DNA of 38,646 nt from assembly GCA_016182545.1 (NCBI GenBank), contig JACPGG010000007.1, positions 86,337 through 124,982 of the forward strand. The letters are read 5' to 3'. The translations under genes were made by a program, and so were the position numbers. Of the stretch, positions 14,011 through 22,757 are shown in pieces. Under the pieces are notes generated by a model. The model was not told the DNA's origin, made no database searches, and saw only the letters and a program-made list of their open reading frames with translations. The stretch is from Ignavibacteriales bacterium (GTDB taxonomy: Bacteria > Bacteroidota > Ignavibacteria > UBA10030 > UBA8401). How positions within the stretch are numbered: the first letter of the stretch is position 1; each line of letters starts with the position of its first letter.

Positions 14011-15183
14011 ATGAAAATTCCATTCGCATACAATATCCGCAACCTCTGGGCACGCCGATTGACGACAGCGCTCACGGTCGGCGGCATTACCCTTGTTGTA
14101 TTTGTTTTTGCAGCGGTGCTCATGCTCTCACAGGGAGTCGAAGACACGCTGGTCGCAACCGGATCGGATGACAATGTCATTATCATACGCAAAAGCTCAC
14201 AAAGCGAGATGATGAGTGCCGTGAGCAGAGATCAGGTCGGGATCATCTCGACATTCCCTGAGATCGGACAGACGCAGGAAGGAAAACCGTTCGGCACGTC
14301 GGATGTCGTAACGATCATCAATATCAATAAAAAAGGATCGAACGACATGGGGAATGTTTCTGTGCGGGGAATTTCTGCCGGTGCATTCTCGCTCCGCCCG
14401 CAGGTGAAACTGAAAGAAGGGCGATGGTTCCAGCAGGGATTGACCGAAGTTGTCGTCGGGAACAAGATCCACGAACAGTTCAACGGCGTCGATATCGGCC
14501 AGCAGATACAGATCGGTTCGAAATTATGGACGGTCGTCGGCGTGATGGAGGCAGGAAAAACCGGATTCGCTTCAGAAGTGTGGGCAGACGCCGACATTGC
14601 GATGGTGGAATTGAACCGCGGAACGACATTCTCGTCGTACACTTTTAAATTAAAAGACCCGAACGATTTCGAAGCTGTGAAGACAAAGCTTGAAGCAGAA
14701 CAGCGCCTTCAGGATCTGGATGCAAAACGTGAAAAAGAATTCTATCTTGAGCAGTCGAAGTTCATGGCGGGCTTCATCAGCTGGCTTGGACTGATCATCA
14801 CGGTCGTCTTCAGCGGCGGCGCGATGATCGGTGCAATGATCACCATGTATGCCGCTGTAGCAAATCGCACGGTGGAGATCGGCACGTTGCGCGCGCTTGG
14901 ATTCCGACGCCGCAGTATTCTTGTCGCATTCTTGGTTGAAGCGCTTGCGATCTCGTTCATCGGCGGTGTCGTAGGATTAGCGCTCGCATCGCTCATGCAA
15001 TTCGTCTCATTCTCAACAACAAACTTCGGATCGTTCTCCGAACTGGCGTTCGGTTTTTCCTTGTCAACGAACGTGATCGTTTCAACGATGTTGTTTTCGC
15101 TTCTCATGGGATTTGTCGGCGGATTTCTCCCTGCTGTCCGTGCTTCCCGTATGAATATCATCAATGCATTGAGAGCTGCATAA
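14011..15183 (+). CDS. ABC transporter permease (MacB/FtsX type), second
   Basis: A 390-residue permease of the same layout as its neighbour: TM helix at about 20-40, MacB periplasmic domain (about 45-255) and three TM helices near the C-terminus, with Val-Glu-Ile-Gly-Thr-Leu-Arg-Ala-Leu-Gly-Phe-Arg-Arg before the second. Together with the ATPase, adaptor and first permease it completes a MacAB-like system. No outer-membrane TolC-like gene is nearby, so the channel must come from elsewhere. A terminator follows. Confidence 0.93.
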   Translation: MKIPFAYNIRNLWARRLTTALTVGGITLVVFVFAAVLMLSQGVEDTLVATGSDDNVIIIRKSSQSEMMSAVSRDQVGIISTFPEIGQTQEGKPFGTSDVVTIININKKGSNDMGNVSVRGISAGAFSLRPQVKLKEGRWFQQGLTEVVVGNKIHEQFNGVDIGQQIQIGSKLWTVVGVMEAGKTGFASEVWADADIAMVELNRGTTFSSYTFKLKDPNDFEAVKTKLEAEQRLQDLDAKREKEFYLEQSKFMAGFISWLGLIITVVFSGGAMIGAMITMYAAVANRTVEIGTLRALGFRRRSILVAFLVEALAISFIGGVVGLALASLMQFVSFSTTNFGSFSELAFGFSLSTNVIVSTMLFSLLMGFVGGFLPAVRASRMNIINALRAA

Positions 15184-15204
15184 AAAAAATCCATAGAAAG
15201 TTAC

Positions 15205-15228
15205 AACAGCCCGAGCAATCGGGCTGTT
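15205..15228 (+). terminator. Terminator-like hairpin after the export operon
   Basis: AACAGCCCGA (15205-15214) pairs perfectly with TCGGGCTGTT (15219-15228) around a GCAA tetraloop. The downstream T-run is short (CTGCTTAT). It starts 21 nt after the permease stop. Confidence 0.75.
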
Positions 15229-15381
15229 CTGCTTATATCGGTACCCTTCTTCGACTAATTTTCGCATTGTTTCATCACCGGATACTGTATTTCATCACAT
15301 CCATCTTTACGATTTGAAAACTCTCGCATATCTTGCGATACATTTTTTCAATAATCACCTCATATTTCAGGAGATACACTC

Positions 15382-16737
15382 ATGGCATACCGTGTGACAG
15401 GATGGGTTTTGATGTTCTGTGCCGCAATCGGATTCGCCTCTGCACAGCAGCAATTTACCATTCCCGTTGAATACCACAAACTCGACAACGGATTGAAGGT
15501 CGTTTTGTCGCAGGACAAAACTGCGCCGACTGTCGTTGTCGCTGTCTATTACAACATCGGATTCCGAATCGAACCGAAGGGGAGAACTGGATTCGCACAT
15601 TTGTTCGAACATATGATGTTCCAGGGATCTGAAAATCTGGGTAAGATGGAATTCATCCGGCTCATCCAGAAGAACGGCGGCATCATGAACGGATCGACCC
15701 GGTTCGATTTCACAAATTATTTTGAAGTCGTCCCGTCACACAAATTGGAGACAATACTTTGGGCAGAAGCAGATCGCATGCGCGGGCTTTCGATCACGCA
15801 GGACAATCTCACCAACCAGCAGGGTGTGGTGAAGAACGAAGTGAAAGTGAATGTGCTCAACCAGCCGTACGGCGGATTCCCGTGGCTCGATATGCCGCAG
15901 TACGCGAACACCAATTGGAACAACGCGCATAATTTCTACGGCGATCTTGCCGATCTCGATTCGGCGAATCTTACCGACGTGCAAAGTTTCTTTTCAACAT
16001 ACTACGTTCCGAACAATGCGGCGCTCGTGTTGTACGGCGATATCGATCCGGTGGCAGCATTGGCGATGGTGAAAAAGTATTTTGGAAATATCAAATCGGC
16101 AACTATCCCTCCGATCCCTGATCTCACAGAACCGAAACAGATGCAGGAAAAACGATTCACAAAAAAAGATACGCTGGCATTCCGCCCGGCACTCGCCATT
16201 GCGTACCACATGCCACAACGGAACAGCCCTGAGTACTATGCAATGGGATTGATCGACCAGATTTTGTTGCAGGGGGACGACAGCAAGTTGACGCAGAAAT
16301 TGGTGAAGAAAAAAGGTTACACCGACAACGTCGGCGGCGGGATCAATCTTCTCGGCAACATGTTCAATTACAACGGACCGATGCTCTGGATGGCTTCGCT
16401 CATCCATGATAATTCGGTAAAGCCGGATGAAATCGTCGCGGCATGGGATGAATCAGTTGAAGAGATCCGCAACGCGCCTGTGGATAAAGCGACGATCGAC
16501 CGCGCACTAGTAAAACTCCGTTCTGATCTTTATGATAATTTCAGCGGGTTATTCGGTTTCGGTACTGCAGACATGCTTGCAAGTTTCGCTTTGTTCGACG
16601 ACAACCCGGCGCGTATCAACACTCTGGAAGATGAATTCAAAAAAGTGACGCCGGAACTGATCCAAAAAACGGCGCAGGAATATCTCCGCCCGACAAACCG
16701 CACGATCCTCGTGCTTGAATCCAAAACCGGCAAATAA
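15382..16737 (+). CDS. M16-family zinc peptidase (catalytic subunit)
   Basis: A 451-residue exported peptidase with a signal peptide (about 1-21). The inverted zinc motif is complete: His73-Leu-Phe-Glu76-His77, with the distal Glu at residue 153 (Lys-Asn-Glu-Val). The two-lobed M16B layout, N-lobe to about 225 and C-lobe after it, is of normal length. It degrades or processes peptides in the periplasm in known relatives. The stop lies 12 nt before a second M16 gene that lacks the zinc ligands, so the two products probably form an active/inactive heterodimer like the processing peptidases. Confidence 0.95.
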   Translation: MAYRVTGWVLMFCAAIGFASAQQQFTIPVEYHKLDNGLKVVLSQDKTAPTVVVAVYYNIGFRIEPKGRTGFAHLFEHMMFQGSENLGKMEFIRLIQKNGGIMNGSTRFDFTNYFEVVPSHKLETILWAEADRMRGLSITQDNLTNQQGVVKNEVKVNVLNQPYGGFPWLDMPQYANTNWNNAHNFYGDLADLDSANLTDVQSFFSTYYVPNNAALVLYGDIDPVAALAMVKKYFGNIKSATIPPIPDLTEPKQMQEKRFTKKDTLAFRPALAIAYHMPQRNSPEYYAMGLIDQILLQGDDSKLTQKLVKKKGYTDNVGGGINLLGNMFNYNGPMLWMASLIHDNSVKPDEIVAAWDESVEEIRNAPVDKATIDRALVKLRSDLYDNFSGLFGFGTADMLASFALFDDNPARINTLEDEFKKVTPELIQKTAQEYLRPTNRTILVLESKTGK

Positions 16738-16749
16738 AAGGAGTGAATC

Positions 16750-18147
16750 ATGAAACGAATATTATTCATACTGACAGTTCTCTTCACACTTTCTGCCGCA
16801 GTTCAAGCGCAAAAGCAATTGCCGCCGGAAGGGGGAACGCCGAAAGATTTTGTACTTCCGAAAAAAACTACTATCACATTGAAAAACGGCATCGAAGCGA
16901 TTCTCGTACCGTACGGCACCATGCCGAAGGTGACGGTCTCGGTCATTGTCCGCGCAGGTAACATCAATGAGAAGGAGAATCAAACCTGGCTGATCGATCT
17001 CACCGGCAATTTGATGAAAGAAGGAACGACGTCGCGATCGGCGGAACAGATCGCCGAAGAAGCATCGTCAATGGGAGGAACGGTGAACATCTTCACCAGC
17101 GTCGATCAAACGACGATCGGAGGCGATGTGCTGTCAGAATTCGGGCCGAAGATGGTGGCACTTCTTGCCGACGTCGCGTGCAATCCGCTCTTCCCCGAAT
17201 CCGAACTGCCAAGATTGAAGAACGATATGGTGCGCCAGTTGACCGTGGCAAAATCGTCGCCGCAGCAATTGACATTTGAACAATTCCGCAAGACGATCTA
17301 CGGCAACCATCCGTACGGACGGGTCTTTCCGACGGAAGAGATGGTGAAGAATTACTCGATCACCGACGTGAAGAAATTTTATGCCGACAATTTCGGCGCA
17401 GCGCGAACACGTATCTACGTCGCCGGTAAATTCGATGTGAAAGAAATGGAAAAAGCGATCCGCGCTTCTTTCGAGTCGTGGAAAAAAGGTCCGGCACCGT
17501 TCGTAAATATCCCGAAGACTAAAGCAAAAAAATCTTTCCATCTTGTCGAGCGTCCCGGTGCTCCGCAATCCACCATCTATCTTGGATTGCCGACCACAAT
17601 CAATCCAACGAGCAAAGAGTATGTTAAGATGGTCGTGACCAATACGCTGCTCGGCGGTTATTTCAGTTCGCGCGTCACTTCCAACATTCGCGAACAAAAA
17701 GGATACACATACTCCCCTTCGAGCCAGATCTCATCACGGTACCATGACACATACTATGTGCAGACTGCCGATGTCACCACGGATGTTACCGGCGCTGCGT
17801 TGAAAGAAATTCTGTATGAGATCAACCGCCTGCAGGATGAACCGCCGTCAACGGACGAATTGAAAGCGGTGCAGAATTATATGGCGGGAACATTTGTGCT
17901 CCAAAATTCTTCGCGACAGGGGATCATCGGACAACTTGCGTTTACGCGACTGCAAGGAATCGGCGATGAGTATCTGACCAACTATGTGAAGAATGTCCAC
18001 GCAGTCACCCCTGCCGACGTGCAACAGATGGCAAAGACGCAGTTGCGGGATGAAGATATGACATTGATCATCACCGGGGATAAAACGAAAGTGGAGAAGC
18101 AAATCGAAGAGTACACCAAATCGGTGCAGATTGAAAAGAAAAAGTGA
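16750..18147 (+). CDS. M16-family peptidase-like protein, non-catalytic partner
   Basis: A 465-residue exported M16 protein (signal peptide to about 20). The region where the zinc motif would be, near residues 81-92, reads Asp-Leu-Thr-Gly-Asn-Leu-Met-Lys-Glu-Gly-Thr: both His and the Glu are replaced. The C-terminal lobe keeps the Arg-Glu-Gln-Lys-Gly-Tyr-Thr-Tyr segment, which in M16B alpha-type subunits contributes substrate-binding Arg/Tyr. This fits a non-catalytic partner of the zinc peptidase encoded just upstream, with a ribosome site AAGGAG between them. A terminator follows. Confidence 0.93.
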   Translation: MKRILFILTVLFTLSAAVQAQKQLPPEGGTPKDFVLPKKTTITLKNGIEAILVPYGTMPKVTVSVIVRAGNINEKENQTWLIDLTGNLMKEGTTSRSAEQIAEEASSMGGTVNIFTSVDQTTIGGDVLSEFGPKMVALLADVACNPLFPESELPRLKNDMVRQLTVAKSSPQQLTFEQFRKTIYGNHPYGRVFPTEEMVKNYSITDVKKFYADNFGAARTRIYVAGKFDVKEMEKAIRASFESWKKGPAPFVNIPKTKAKKSFHLVERPGAPQSTIYLGLPTTINPTSKEYVKMVVTNTLLGGYFSSRVTSNIREQKGYTYSPSSQISSRYHDTYYVQTADVTTDVTGAALKEILYEINRLQDEPPSTDELKAVQNYMAGTFVLQNSSRQGIIGQLAFTRLQGIGDEYLTNYVKNVHAVTPADVQQMAKTQLRDEDMTLIITGDKTKVEKQIEEYTKSVQIEKKK

Positions 18148-18170
18148 TCAGGTAAAAATATCTCTCCATT

Positions 18171-18210
18171 GTACAAAAGCCATCCCCTGGGGGGTGGCTT
18201 TTGAATGTAC
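18171..18210 (+). terminator. Terminator of the M16 operon
   Basis: AAAAGCCAxCCCC pairs with GGGGxTGGCTTTT, with outer GTAC/GTAC ends; the stem's 3' side supplies the T-run. It starts 24 nt after the second M16 gene. Confidence 0.8.
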
Positions 18211-18218
18211 CAGTATAC

Positions 18219-18268
18219 ACCGCTGACTCCGCAGATTGCACGTTGATGTACGGCTGCAAATCAGCGGT
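18219..18268 (+). promoter_or_regulatory. Stem-loop in the leader of the C39-like gene
   Basis: ACCGCTGA (18219-18226) pairs with TCAGCGGT (18261-18268), with an inner GCAG/CTGC pairing (18231-18234, 18254-18257). It lies 88 nt before the start codon. Whether it belongs to the leader or is a leftover terminator is unclear. The rest of the gap to 18355 shows no gene. Confidence 0.3.
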
Positions 18269-18355
18269 TATTGCATCGTCAACCGAGTCTTGCACTTGCC
18301 GTAAAGAATAGGTAGTTTCGTCAATAAAATTTCCTCTACTTCGGCGAATGTTCAT

Positions 18356-19210
18356 ATGAGCATATCAACTCAACCCAACTTATGGCAATGTGGTCCCTTT
18401 GCGTTGAAACACGCAATGGTAACCCTCGGTATCTTTGCCAACGAAGACGATATCACTCGTGTCACCAAAACACGGGCAAGCACCGGTACGGACGAAATGC
18501 AATTGGCGCGAGCCGCCCGGACGTATGACTGCGCCATGACAATGATCCGCCGGCACGACCCGGAAAAGGCACGGATGGAATTAATGAAGTATCTCCGTCG
18601 CGGTATTCCGCTCCTGGTATGCGTCGATGAATGGAATCACTGGATCACGATCGTAAAATCCGAACAGGGTCAATTTATTATTCTTGACAGTCAGGATAAG
18701 GCGGTGCTCCAGATCCTTACGTGGCGTCAATTGAAAAAAATGTGGGTGTACCATGAGCGTGATACGCATGACAGAGAACATTGGGAAACGATCTATGACC
18801 TGCATCCCGTCGCACCCAGATTCCGCGTCACGACCAAAGCAAAGTTCTCGATTGCGCGTGCAAAGTTTCTCCGGCGGTTTGAGAACAGAAAACTCGCACT
18901 CTTGTGGGACAAGTACGTTGAAGACCTGCTCAGTTTGTGCAGGCCGCGGACACATCTGAGCCGGAATGTTTTTTCCCTTGGTGAATTTCTGCGGCGGCAT
19001 CAGGAGATGATCGTCAGCCAGGTATGTTTTTGGCACGGGGATGCGAATCGGCGCGAAGCGAACAAGATATTGAACAACATGCATTTTGTTGCGGACACGT
19101 ACGGTCTGGTGATACACGACGTGGACGAAAAACGGACGATCGCAGGAATTACGTCACTGCTCACGTTGTGGGCTGCAGCTGAATATGGGGTTGACGATAT
19201 CGCTTTGTAA
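18356..19210 (+). CDS. C39-like cysteine peptidase with unrecognised C-terminal domain
   Basis: A 284-residue protein without signal peptide. The first 125 residues have a papain-like C39 signature: Gln6-x5-Cys12-Gly-Pro-Phe-Ala-Leu (oxyanion Gln and nucleophile Cys), His95 in Asn-His-Trp-Ile-Thr-Ile and Asp111 in Ile-Leu-Asp-Ser-Gln-Asp. In C39 peptidases these cleave leader peptides at double-Gly sites, usually as part of an ABC exporter; here no exporter is adjacent. Residues about 150-284 are mostly helical with many Arg, Lys and Trp and match no family I know. A pseudo-peptidase or a toxin/immunity role is possible. The triad looks intact. Confidence 0.75.
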   Translation: MSISTQPNLWQCGPFALKHAMVTLGIFANEDDITRVTKTRASTGTDEMQLARAARTYDCAMTMIRRHDPEKARMELMKYLRRGIPLLVCVDEWNHWITIVKSEQGQFIILDSQDKAVLQILTWRQLKKMWVYHERDTHDREHWETIYDLHPVAPRFRVTTKAKFSIARAKFLRRFENRKLALLWDKYVEDLLSLCRPRTHLSRNVFSLGEFLRRHQEMIVSQVCFWHGDANRREANKILNNMHFVADTYGLVIHDVDEKRTIAGITSLLTLWAAAEYGVDDIAL

Positions 19211-19377
19211 ATTGTCTGTTGATATTACCTAATGACAAGAACAAATGTAATACACCGACAAAAGTCATTGCAGCAGAATGCTTTCCTGCTATTAAAATCA
19301 ATGTTCTTTCAACTGAAAAATGAGTACAATAATCAATGGAAAAACAGTACCTCCAACGGTCGAATATCGGAGATTGT

Positions 19378-19869
19378 ATGGTCCTCTTCAGAAAAATAAT
19401 ACTTTTTGGTTGCTTCATCACCATAGCTCAGTCGTTACCTGCACAGGATTCGGTAGGAACTTCCGTACCTCTTCAATATTCATCAATTGGATTTCAGGCA
19501 AGCTTTGTTTCCGGTATTGGAATCTCGTTCGGTCTCAATGAAGCAGGTAAATACCGGGCGCGGGCAACATTCGGAATACTTACCAGCGACAGCAAGACGT
19601 ACTCTTCGTTCGGTGTTGATTATCAGGTCGAGTTGACGAAGAGACAGGATTTTCGGGTCTTCATCGGTCCGGGATTCGGTGTGAGAAGTATCAGCACGGA
19701 AAGTTCACACACAACATTGGGATTGGGAACCGGTATCGAAGCACCGGTGACGGGGAATTCAGTTTTTCAGAATGTGAGCGGCGGCGTCACGGTGTATTAC
19801 CCGACTTATTTCTTTCTTTCAAAAAATATATCGTTTGCCGGAGCGGTCTTCATTTCATACAATTTTTAA
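19378..19869 (+). CDS. Exported protein, probable small beta-barrel
   Basis: About 163 residues from the ATG at 19378, which has a GGAG site 6 nt ahead and gives a normal signal peptide (hydrophobic core, cleavage near Leu-Pro-Ala-Gln). An in-frame ATG at 19336 would add 14 polar residues and is less likely. The mature part consists of Gly-rich alternating strands ending in Phe-Ile-Ser-Tyr-Asn-Phe, a C-terminal aromatic residue as in outer-membrane barrels. No family recognised. Confidence 0.7.
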   Translation: MVLFRKIILFGCFITIAQSLPAQDSVGTSVPLQYSSIGFQASFVSGIGISFGLNEAGKYRARATFGILTSDSKTYSSFGVDYQVELTKRQDFRVFIGPGFGVRSISTESSHTTLGLGTGIEAPVTGNSVFQNVSGGVTVYYPTYFFLSKNISFAGAVFISYNF

Positions 19870-19925
19870 TCCGGGGTTTCGCACAACAAAGTTTAACCGG
19901 TATAGACGCAATACTTGACCTGCTG

Positions 19926-19956
19926 TTTTCCATTCTTTCCGTTCCATCTACATTTG
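19926..19956 (+). promoter_or_regulatory. Bacteroidota-type promoter of the stress-protein gene
   Basis: TACATTTG (19949-19956) matches TAnnTTTG exactly, and TTTT (19926-19929) lies 19 nt upstream in place of TTTG. The transcript would start close to 19963, giving a very short leader that still holds GAGG. Confidence 0.5.
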
Positions 19957-19972
19957 CTACGAGGCACTCGCC

Positions 19973-20887
19973 ATGTATAAAATGCAGTACATTCTTTGCC
20001 CGACAGATTTCTCCGAAGCGTCGATCACTGCCATCCGTTATGCACTCCTCTTTGTCAATCATTATAAAGCAACGCTGACATTGTTGTATGTTGACGAGTT
20101 TGAACAAACTCCACGTGGTGCGTACGGCATTGATTCCGCCATGCAACAAGCACACCGCAAAGAGAGCATGACGTTTGCCGAAGAGCAATTTCAAAAGATC
20201 GTACGGATGCTGAAGATCGACAACGAGCAGGTGAAAACGATCGTGCGGTTTGGCGCCGCCTACAAAGAGATCGTGCTGGAAGCAGAACAGGGAGAGTATA
20301 CCGCTGTTATTATTTCAGTTCTTGGTATCGGTAATTCAACGCCGCATCTCATCGGAAGAACGGCGGAGCGAGTAGTTCGCCTATGCAGGGTGCCGGTAGT
20401 AACACTCCGCCCGGAACATGAAAGTCTCTCCCGCACCATCAAACAGATTCTTGTGCCGACCGATTTTTCGGAGTACAGCAATTACTCCATACCGTATGCG
20501 ATCTCTCTTGCATTGGCATTCCACGCCACATTGATCCTGCTGCATATCACCGATCTCACCGTCTCTGAAGAGCATCTGTCTCTCATCCGTTTTCCGGATC
20601 TCGCTACGTACGATGAACGGGCACGTACGATCGCCGTGGAACAGCTCGTGACGCGCGACGTTGAGCCCGATAATTCGATCGTCAATGTTGCAGAGGATCG
20701 CGGCGTCGATCTGATCATCATGGGTACGCACGGCGCACGCGGAATGAGGCGGACACAGATCGGCAATACAACGGAAGAAGTGGTGCGAAGAGTGACCGTG
20801 CCGGTTCTGTCCATTACGCACCCTGTCCATAAAATGATCTTTCCCCGTCGTTTTAACGAGCCGATTCCAAACCAAACCACAATCTGA
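19973..20887 (+). CDS. Tandem universal stress protein (two UspA domains)
   Basis: A 304-residue cytoplasmic protein of two UspA domains, each opening with Ile-Leu-x-Pro-Thr-Asp-Phe-Ser-Glu (about residues 7-15 and 161-169). The second domain retains Met-Gly-Thr-His-Gly-x9-Gly-Asn, close to the ATP-binding Gly-x2-Gly-x9-Gly-Ser/Thr but with Asn in place of Ser/Thr; the first domain has no such motif. So ATP binding, if any, is in the second half. Such proteins respond to starvation, redox or other stress. It has its own promoter. Confidence 0.93.
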   Translation: MYKMQYILCPTDFSEASITAIRYALLFVNHYKATLTLLYVDEFEQTPRGAYGIDSAMQQAHRKESMTFAEEQFQKIVRMLKIDNEQVKTIVRFGAAYKEIVLEAEQGEYTAVIISVLGIGNSTPHLIGRTAERVVRLCRVPVVTLRPEHESLSRTIKQILVPTDFSEYSNYSIPYAISLALAFHATLILLHITDLTVSEEHLSLIRFPDLATYDERARTIAVEQLVTRDVEPDNSIVNVAEDRGVDLIIMGTHGARGMRRTQIGNTTEEVVRRVTVPVLSITHPVHKMIFPRRFNEPIPNQTTI

Positions 20888-20913
20888 GCCTCGATAAACC
20901 GCTGTATGATGCA

Positions 20914-22548
20914 ATGAATCAATTTTGTATATTGCATAACAATTGGTATGTTCCCTATAATAACACGGTCCACATTTTGTTCAAGACATTCGTATCAAAA
21001 CTAAAATCCTTTTTCGGCGCCAAACCAAAAGTTGTTCCGACGCCTCCTGCAACCGCCGTTAAAGAGTCAAAACCTCCGTTCCACAGGCAGAATAAAAAGT
21101 ATCCTCACGAAAAACCGTCGGGAACACACCATCCGCGCGATCAACGGAAGAAAGAGACACGCGAAGAGTACCGGCTCCGTCACGAAAAACAGAATCGGAA
21201 CAAACAGGTTCTTCACGCGGCTAAGGAGGAACCAAAGCCGGTCATTTCGTTCGAACCGTGGGATGCTTCGACGTTCAAAGTTCCGGTAGCGGACGGCAAA
21301 GTCCGGTTTCATGATTTCAATCTGCCGAACGAAATTCTTCATGCCGTTGCCGATCTGAATTTTCAATACTGCACACAGGTGCAGGCAGAAACACTTCCAA
21401 AGTCGCTGGCAGGCGACGATGTCTCGGCGCAGGCACAAACAGGAACGGGAAAGACTGCGGCATTTCTTATCACCATCTTCTCGCACATCATCCGCAATCC
21501 GATCAAGGAGCAAAAGAAGGGAACACCCCGGGCACTCATTTTGGCACCGACACGAGAATTGGTGATGCAGATCGAGAAGGATGCGCGCAGTCTCGGGAAA
21601 TACAGCGGGTGCAAAATTCTCTCTCTGGTCGGCGGTATCGATTACAACAAGCAGATGCAGAATCTGAAGCACGAAACGGTGGATGTTGTTGTAGCGACGC
21701 CGGGACGATTGATCGATTTCAAAAAACAGAAATTGGTCGATCTGGGTAAAGTTGAAATTTTGATCATCGATGAAGCGGACAGAATGCTTGATATGGGATT
21801 CATCCCGGCGGTGAGAAATATCGTACTGAGCACACCGCAAAAATCCCACCGGCAGACGATGTTCTTTACGGCAACGATGAACTCCGAGGTAAAACGCCTC
21901 GCTGAATCGTGGACACGGCAGGCGATCGAAGTGACCGTTCTTCCCGACGAGATCGCCGTGTCATCGGTTGAACAGATCACATACATCACAACGAAGGACG
22001 ATAAATTCACACTCTTCTATAACGTGCTGATGCAAAAGCACCTGGAACGCGTGCTGGTGTTCGTCAACCGCAAAGATGTTGCGCGCGACCTGAAAGAGAA
22101 ATTGGAGACGTACGGCATCACCTGCACGCTCCTTTCGGGGGATGTCGACCAGCGGCAGAGGATAAAACGGCTGGAAAATTTCCGTGAAGGGAAAGTGCGC
22201 GTGCTGGTGGCAACAGATGTCGCGTCGCGCGGACTTCACGTCGATGCGATCTCGCACGTTGTCAATTTCAATTTACCGCAGGATCCGGAAGAATTCGTCC
22301 ATCGCATCGGCAGGACGGGACGTGCAGGAGCAAAAGGGATCGCCATCAGTTTTGCCGACGAGGAGGATTCGTACGAAATTCCGCGGCTCGAAGAGTACAT
22401 GAAGAAGAAGATGGAATGTATCTACCCCGATGAATCACTGCTCGCCCCTGCACCGGAAGTTTTTCCCCGGCACGAAGTGAAACGGGAAAAGACGGAGCGG
22501 AGAGATTTTCACCGCAAACGAAATTTCAGAAGACCGCCGCGCAGATAA
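20914..22548 (+). CDS. DEAD-box RNA helicase (RhlB/RhlE-like) with basic N-terminal extension
   Basis: A helicase of up to 544 residues. Motifs: Gln157 region, Ala-Gln-Thr-Gly-Thr-Gly-Lys-Thr (174-181), Pro-Thr-Arg-Glu-Leu, Asp-Glu-Ala-Asp, Thr-Ala-Thr in place of Ser-Ala-Thr, Ala-Thr-Asp-Val-Ala-Ser-Arg-Gly and His-Arg-Ile-Gly-Arg-Thr-Gly-Arg. About 110 residues before the core are rich in Lys, Arg, Pro and His, likely an RNA-binding tail, and the C-terminus is basic too. The start is uncertain: a good promoter (-10 TATAAT at 20956) lies inside the first 20 codons, and the TTG at 20977 could be the true start. No ribosome site supports the ATG at 20914. Confidence 0.9.
   Translation: MNQFCILHNNWYVPYNNTVHILFKTFVSKLKSFFGAKPKVVPTPPATAVKESKPPFHRQNKKYPHEKPSGTHHPRDQRKKETREEYRLRHEKQNRNKQVLHAAKEEPKPVISFEPWDASTFKVPVADGKVRFHDFNLPNEILHAVADLNFQYCTQVQAETLPKSLAGDDVSAQAQTGTGKTAAFLITIFSHIIRNPIKEQKKGTPRALILAPTRELVMQIEKDARSLGKYSGCKILSLVGGIDYNKQMQNLKHETVDVVVATPGRLIDFKKQKLVDLGKVEILIIDEADRMLDMGFIPAVRNIVLSTPQKSHRQTMFFTATMNSEVKRLAESWTRQAIEVTVLPDEIAVSSVEQITYITTKDDKFTLFYNVLMQKHLERVLVFVNRKDVARDLKEKLETYGITCTLLSGDVDQRQRIKRLENFREGKVRVLVATDVASRGLHVDAISHVVNFNLPQDPEEFVHRIGRTGRAGAKGIAISFADEEDSYEIPRLEEYMKKKMECIYPDESLLAPAPEVFPRHEVKREKTERRDFHRKRNFRRPPRR
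20932..20961 (+). promoter_or_regulatory. Sigma-70-like promoter inside the annotated 5' end of the helicase gene
   Basis: TTGCAT (20932-20937), 18 nt, TATAAT (20956-20961, perfect consensus). If used, transcription begins near 20968, downstream of the ATG at 20914. Confidence 0.4.
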
Positions 22549-22622
22549 AACTCTCTTCCTTTATCAAGGGAGATCGAAGCCAATCTCGTTACAAATCTTA
22601 TCCACCATTATTTTTATTTCCT

Positions 22623-22757
22623 CTAAATTATGCCGGTCACTTTAAGAAGAATCGTGACTATTGCCAATGCAATGACCGACAATAAGAATTTCAATTGTAT
22701 CGGCAATCCGTCCTCTCTGTTTTGTTCTTGTCGTTCCGTATTGTGTTCGTTCGCCAT
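22623..22757 (-). CDS. 44-residue single-pass membrane protein
   Basis: A short gene on the minus strand starting at 22757 with GGAG at 22767-22770, nine bases ahead. The protein has a polar, charged N-terminal half (Asn, Glu, Gln, Arg), then one hydrophobic helix of about 20 residues (Phe-Leu-Leu-Ser-Val-Ile-Ala-Leu-Ala-Ile-Val) and stops soon after. Ribosome site, charge distribution and a clean TM helix support it as real. It lies between two convergent genes, with 74 nt to the helicase stop. Role unknown. Confidence 0.5.
   Translation of the reverse strand: MANEHNTERQEQNREDGLPIQLKFLLSVIALAIVTILLKVTGII

Noticed and set aside
18219-18268. Stem-loop considered as a riboswitch
   Set aside because: Only one long stem and no consensus of a known riboswitch class; kept only as a low-confidence leader structure.
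21067-21849. 260-codon frame opposite the second helicase
   Set aside because: Same reason: antisense of a fully conserved gene, unusual Cys/Arg/Phe composition.
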